A stretch of 18,113 nucleotides of DNA, taken from NCBI GenBank assembly GCA_023424785.1, contig JAFADP010000165.1:1-18113 (forward strand). The letters run 5' to 3'. Positions 16,885-18,113 of this stretch are shown here, in pieces (position 1 is the first letter of the stretch; every line of letters starts with the position of its first letter). Position numbers and translations under genes: made by a program. The DNA is from Bacillota bacterium. GTDB lineage: Bacteria; Bacillota; Clostridia; Clostridiales; Clostridiaceae. The notes under the pieces are model-generated. The model had not been told where the DNA came from and searched no databases. It saw nothing but the letters and a program-made list of their open reading frames with translations.

Positions 16885-16965
16885 ATGTTTGGTGAAAAAG
16901 AAAGAGTTAATCCAAGATTTGAGATTATTTATACAGATTCGGGAATGTTAGGATGTAAAATATGA
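16885..16965 (+). pseudogene. 26-codon remnant resembling the N-terminus of a DUF6440 protein
   Basis: AGGGG at 16871-16875 lies at normal distance before ATG 16885. The frame encodes 26 residues beginning MFGEKERVNPRFEIIY and ending MLGCKI, then stops at TGA 16963-16965. The opening resembles DUF6440 proteins, which continue from about this point into a conserved V-D-x-x-T-G-V-x-Y segment; that part is absent here and not found in any downstream frame. The stop overlaps the ATG of the next gene (ATGA). I read it as the intact start of a gene whose remainder was deleted or replaced. It could instead be a small leader peptide coupling translation of the next gene. The family call is from memory of the pattern. 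Confidence 0.5.
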
Positions 16966-17504
16966 TAATGAATAAGGTTCCGAATATAATAACAATACTA
17001 AGAATAGTATTATCAATATTATTTTTATTCATTAAACCTTATAGTATATATTTTTATATTATCTATATACTTTGTGGATTAAGTGATATTTTAGATGGAT
17101 ATATTGTAAGAAAAATTAATAGTGCAACACAAAGAGGCGCATTACTTGATACAATAGCAGATATTACTATGGTATTTATATTATTCATAGTACTTATTCC
17201 AATTATAAAAATACCATATAAGGCTCTTATTTGGATAGTAATTATATCTCTTATTCGTATAATTTCAATAATAGTTGCTTTTTATAAATATAATACATTA
17301 GTTATGTTGCATACTTATAGTAACAAATTAATTGGTATTGCTTTATTTTTAACTATAATTTTTTATAAAAATATACATTCAAATAGTATATTAATATATA
17401 TAGTATGTATTATAGCTACTATATCAAGCGCTGAAGAGCTAGCAATTCATATTACCTCTAAGAAATTAAATAGAGATATAAAAAGCATATTTTCATCTTT
17501 GTAA
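16962..17504 (+). CDS. CDP-alcohol phosphatidyltransferase family membrane protein
   Basis: The 180-residue protein starts NKVPNIITILRI, typical of PgsA-like enzymes. The catalytic motif DG(X)2AR(X)8G(X)3D(X)3D is present as D45, G46, V49, R50, G59, D63 and D67, counting from ATG 16962, with D42 also in place. The usual Ala is Val (V49). The rest is hydrophobic, with about five membrane spans. Such enzymes replace CMP of a CDP-alcohol or CDP-diacylglycerol with an alcohol such as glycerol phosphate; which phospholipid is made cannot be told. It may be an accessory rather than the housekeeping PgsA. The start is ATG 16962 (AGGA 8 bases upstream), with ATG 16968 as an alternative. Its start overlaps the stop of the preceding remnant by four bases. 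Confidence 0.85.
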   Translation: MIMNKVPNIITILRIVLSILFLFIKPYSIYFYIIYILCGLSDILDGYIVRKINSATQRGALLDTIADITMVFILFIVLIPIIKIPYKALIWIVIISLIRIISIIVAFYKYNTLVMLHTYSNKLIGIALFLTIIFYKNIHSNSILIYIVCIIATISSAEELAIHITSKKLNRDIKSIFSSL

Positions 17505-17507
17505 GAG

Positions 17508-17535
17508 TTGACAAAAATTGAAAATATGTTAAAAT
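17508..17535 (+). promoter_or_regulatory. Strong candidate promoter for the terminal membrane protein gene
   Basis: A perfect TTGACA (17508-17513) and TAAAAT (17530-17535, 5 of 6) are separated by 16 bases, with TG plus one base before the -10 (extended -10). It begins three bases after the stop of the preceding gene. It is the best match to a vegetative (SigA-type) promoter in the window. Confidence 0.7.
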
Positions 17536-17582
17536 TTTCATAGTAAGTTACTATATAGAATAAAGATAAAAGAGTAGATAAT

Positions 17583-18113
17583 ATGAGGTATTATGAAGGT
17601 GAAAAGAACTACTTTGCTGCATTTTGTATAATAGTAGTTTTCATAATTTATATAGCATTTGCATTATTTAAATTTGAGGAGTTATCAAAAATTGCAATAG
17701 GTATAATGCTTCTAGGAAGTATTATACCTTTGGTATTTTTTTTCATATCAATTAGAGATTCTAAGGAAATAAGAGACCTAAAGAGTATTATTACAATGGC
17801 TAATAGTGTAAAATTAGATGGTAAAATTGTAGAAATTAAATCAGTTTGTGTTGGAGGAGATGAACATAGGCATTATCAATATTATGCTATAGTAAAAGTA
17901 TTTAATGGCAACGAAACGGTAGAATTTACTACACCAGAAATTGCATTTGGAGAATGTAAATTAAATTCAAATGACGTTACAGTATACTATAATAATGGTA
18001 AATATTTTGTGAGTGAATTTAATATACGTATAAATTTAATATCAAGCAATAAATTCATAAAAGTATTATGTATTATTGATTTTGCAATAGTTACTATTTT
18101 ATTAGTATTAATA
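17583..18113 (+). CDS. DUF3592-like membrane protein (3' partial)
   Basis: From ATG 17583 the frame is open for 177 codons to the window edge with no stop, so the gene continues beyond. The sequence begins MRYYEGEKNYFAAF, followed by two hydrophobic spans at about 10-28 and 36-54, a soluble beta-rich region (about 70-155) containing DGKIVEIKSV and YYAIVKVFNG, and a third hydrophobic span starting near 159. Two spans, a domain with a GKIVxI opening and VTVYYN near its end, then another span is the layout of DUF3592-type proteins; the family assignment is by layout only and function is unknown. The ribosome site is weak (AGAG at 17571). A strong promoter lies 48 bases upstream. Confidence 0.7.
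   Translation, partial: MRYYEGEKNYFAAFCIIVVFIIYIAFALFKFEELSKIAIGIMLLGSIIPLVFFFISIRDSKEIRDLKSIITMANSVKLDGKIVEIKSVCVGGDEHRHYQYYAIVKVFNGNETVEFTTPEIAFGECKLNSNDVTVYYNNGKYFVSEFNIRINLISSNKFIKVLCIIDFAIVTILLVLI

Noticed and set aside
1..18113. Defence island, prophage or conjugative element centred on the SNF2 or helicase-nuclease genes
   Set aside because: Both proteins could suggest defence, but neighbours are housekeeping genes, and no integrase, restriction, CRISPR or phage genes, direct-repeat ends or tRNA attachment site were found.

Overview
The window looks like chromosomal DNA from a low-GC, Gram-positive anaerobe of the Clostridium sensu stricto type. The base composition is very AT-rich. 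Arg is mostly AGA, Ile often ATA and Leu mostly TTA. Ribosome binding sites are strong (AGGAGG and variants). The block miaB ... mutS-mutL-miaA ... YnbB-type PLP enzyme is a conserved clostridial arrangement. I cannot name the species from sequence alone.

Layout, left to right. Bases 1-2453 hold the 3' part of a UvrD/PcrA-like helicase with a DnaQ-type 3'-5' exonuclease domain inserted in it; the gene is cut by the window edge. It is followed by miaB (2569-3915) and a hairpin terminator. A two-gene unit follows: a membrane-anchored HAD acid phosphatase and a SWIM-SNF2 ATPase. A small MIF/phenylpyruvate tautomerase-like gene lies on the minus strand (8211-8555), diverging from the operon mutS-mutL-miaA (8719-14291). 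A minus-strand DUF805 membrane protein (14331-14645) then sits where clostridia usually carry hfq. Next comes a YnbB/'aluminium resistance' PLP enzyme (14889-16172), and then a mixed tail: a GNAT acetyltransferase, a 26-codon remnant that looks like the start of a DUF6440 gene, a CDP-alcohol phosphatidyltransferase, and a DUF3592-like membrane protein that runs off the right end. That last gene begins at 17583 behind a near-consensus promoter.

Two functional themes recur. Mismatch repair is represented by MutS and an endonuclease-type MutL, both with candidate sliding-clamp motifs, consistent with the MutH-independent Gram-positive pathway. The tRNA A37 modification ms2i6A is represented by both of its enzymes, MiaA (prenylation) and MiaB (methylthiolation). 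The helicase-exonuclease and the SNF2 protein add further nucleic-acid enzymes, though nothing shows that they work with MutSL.

No RNA genes, CRISPR arrays, insertion sequences or complete mobile elements were recognised, and no stretch over 300 bases lacks a gene. I see no convincing undescribed multi-gene system. The best leads are the helicase-exonuclease fusion, the DUF6440 remnant fused by an ATGA overlap to the next gene, the hfq-to-DUF805 replacement, and the bacterial MIF homologue.
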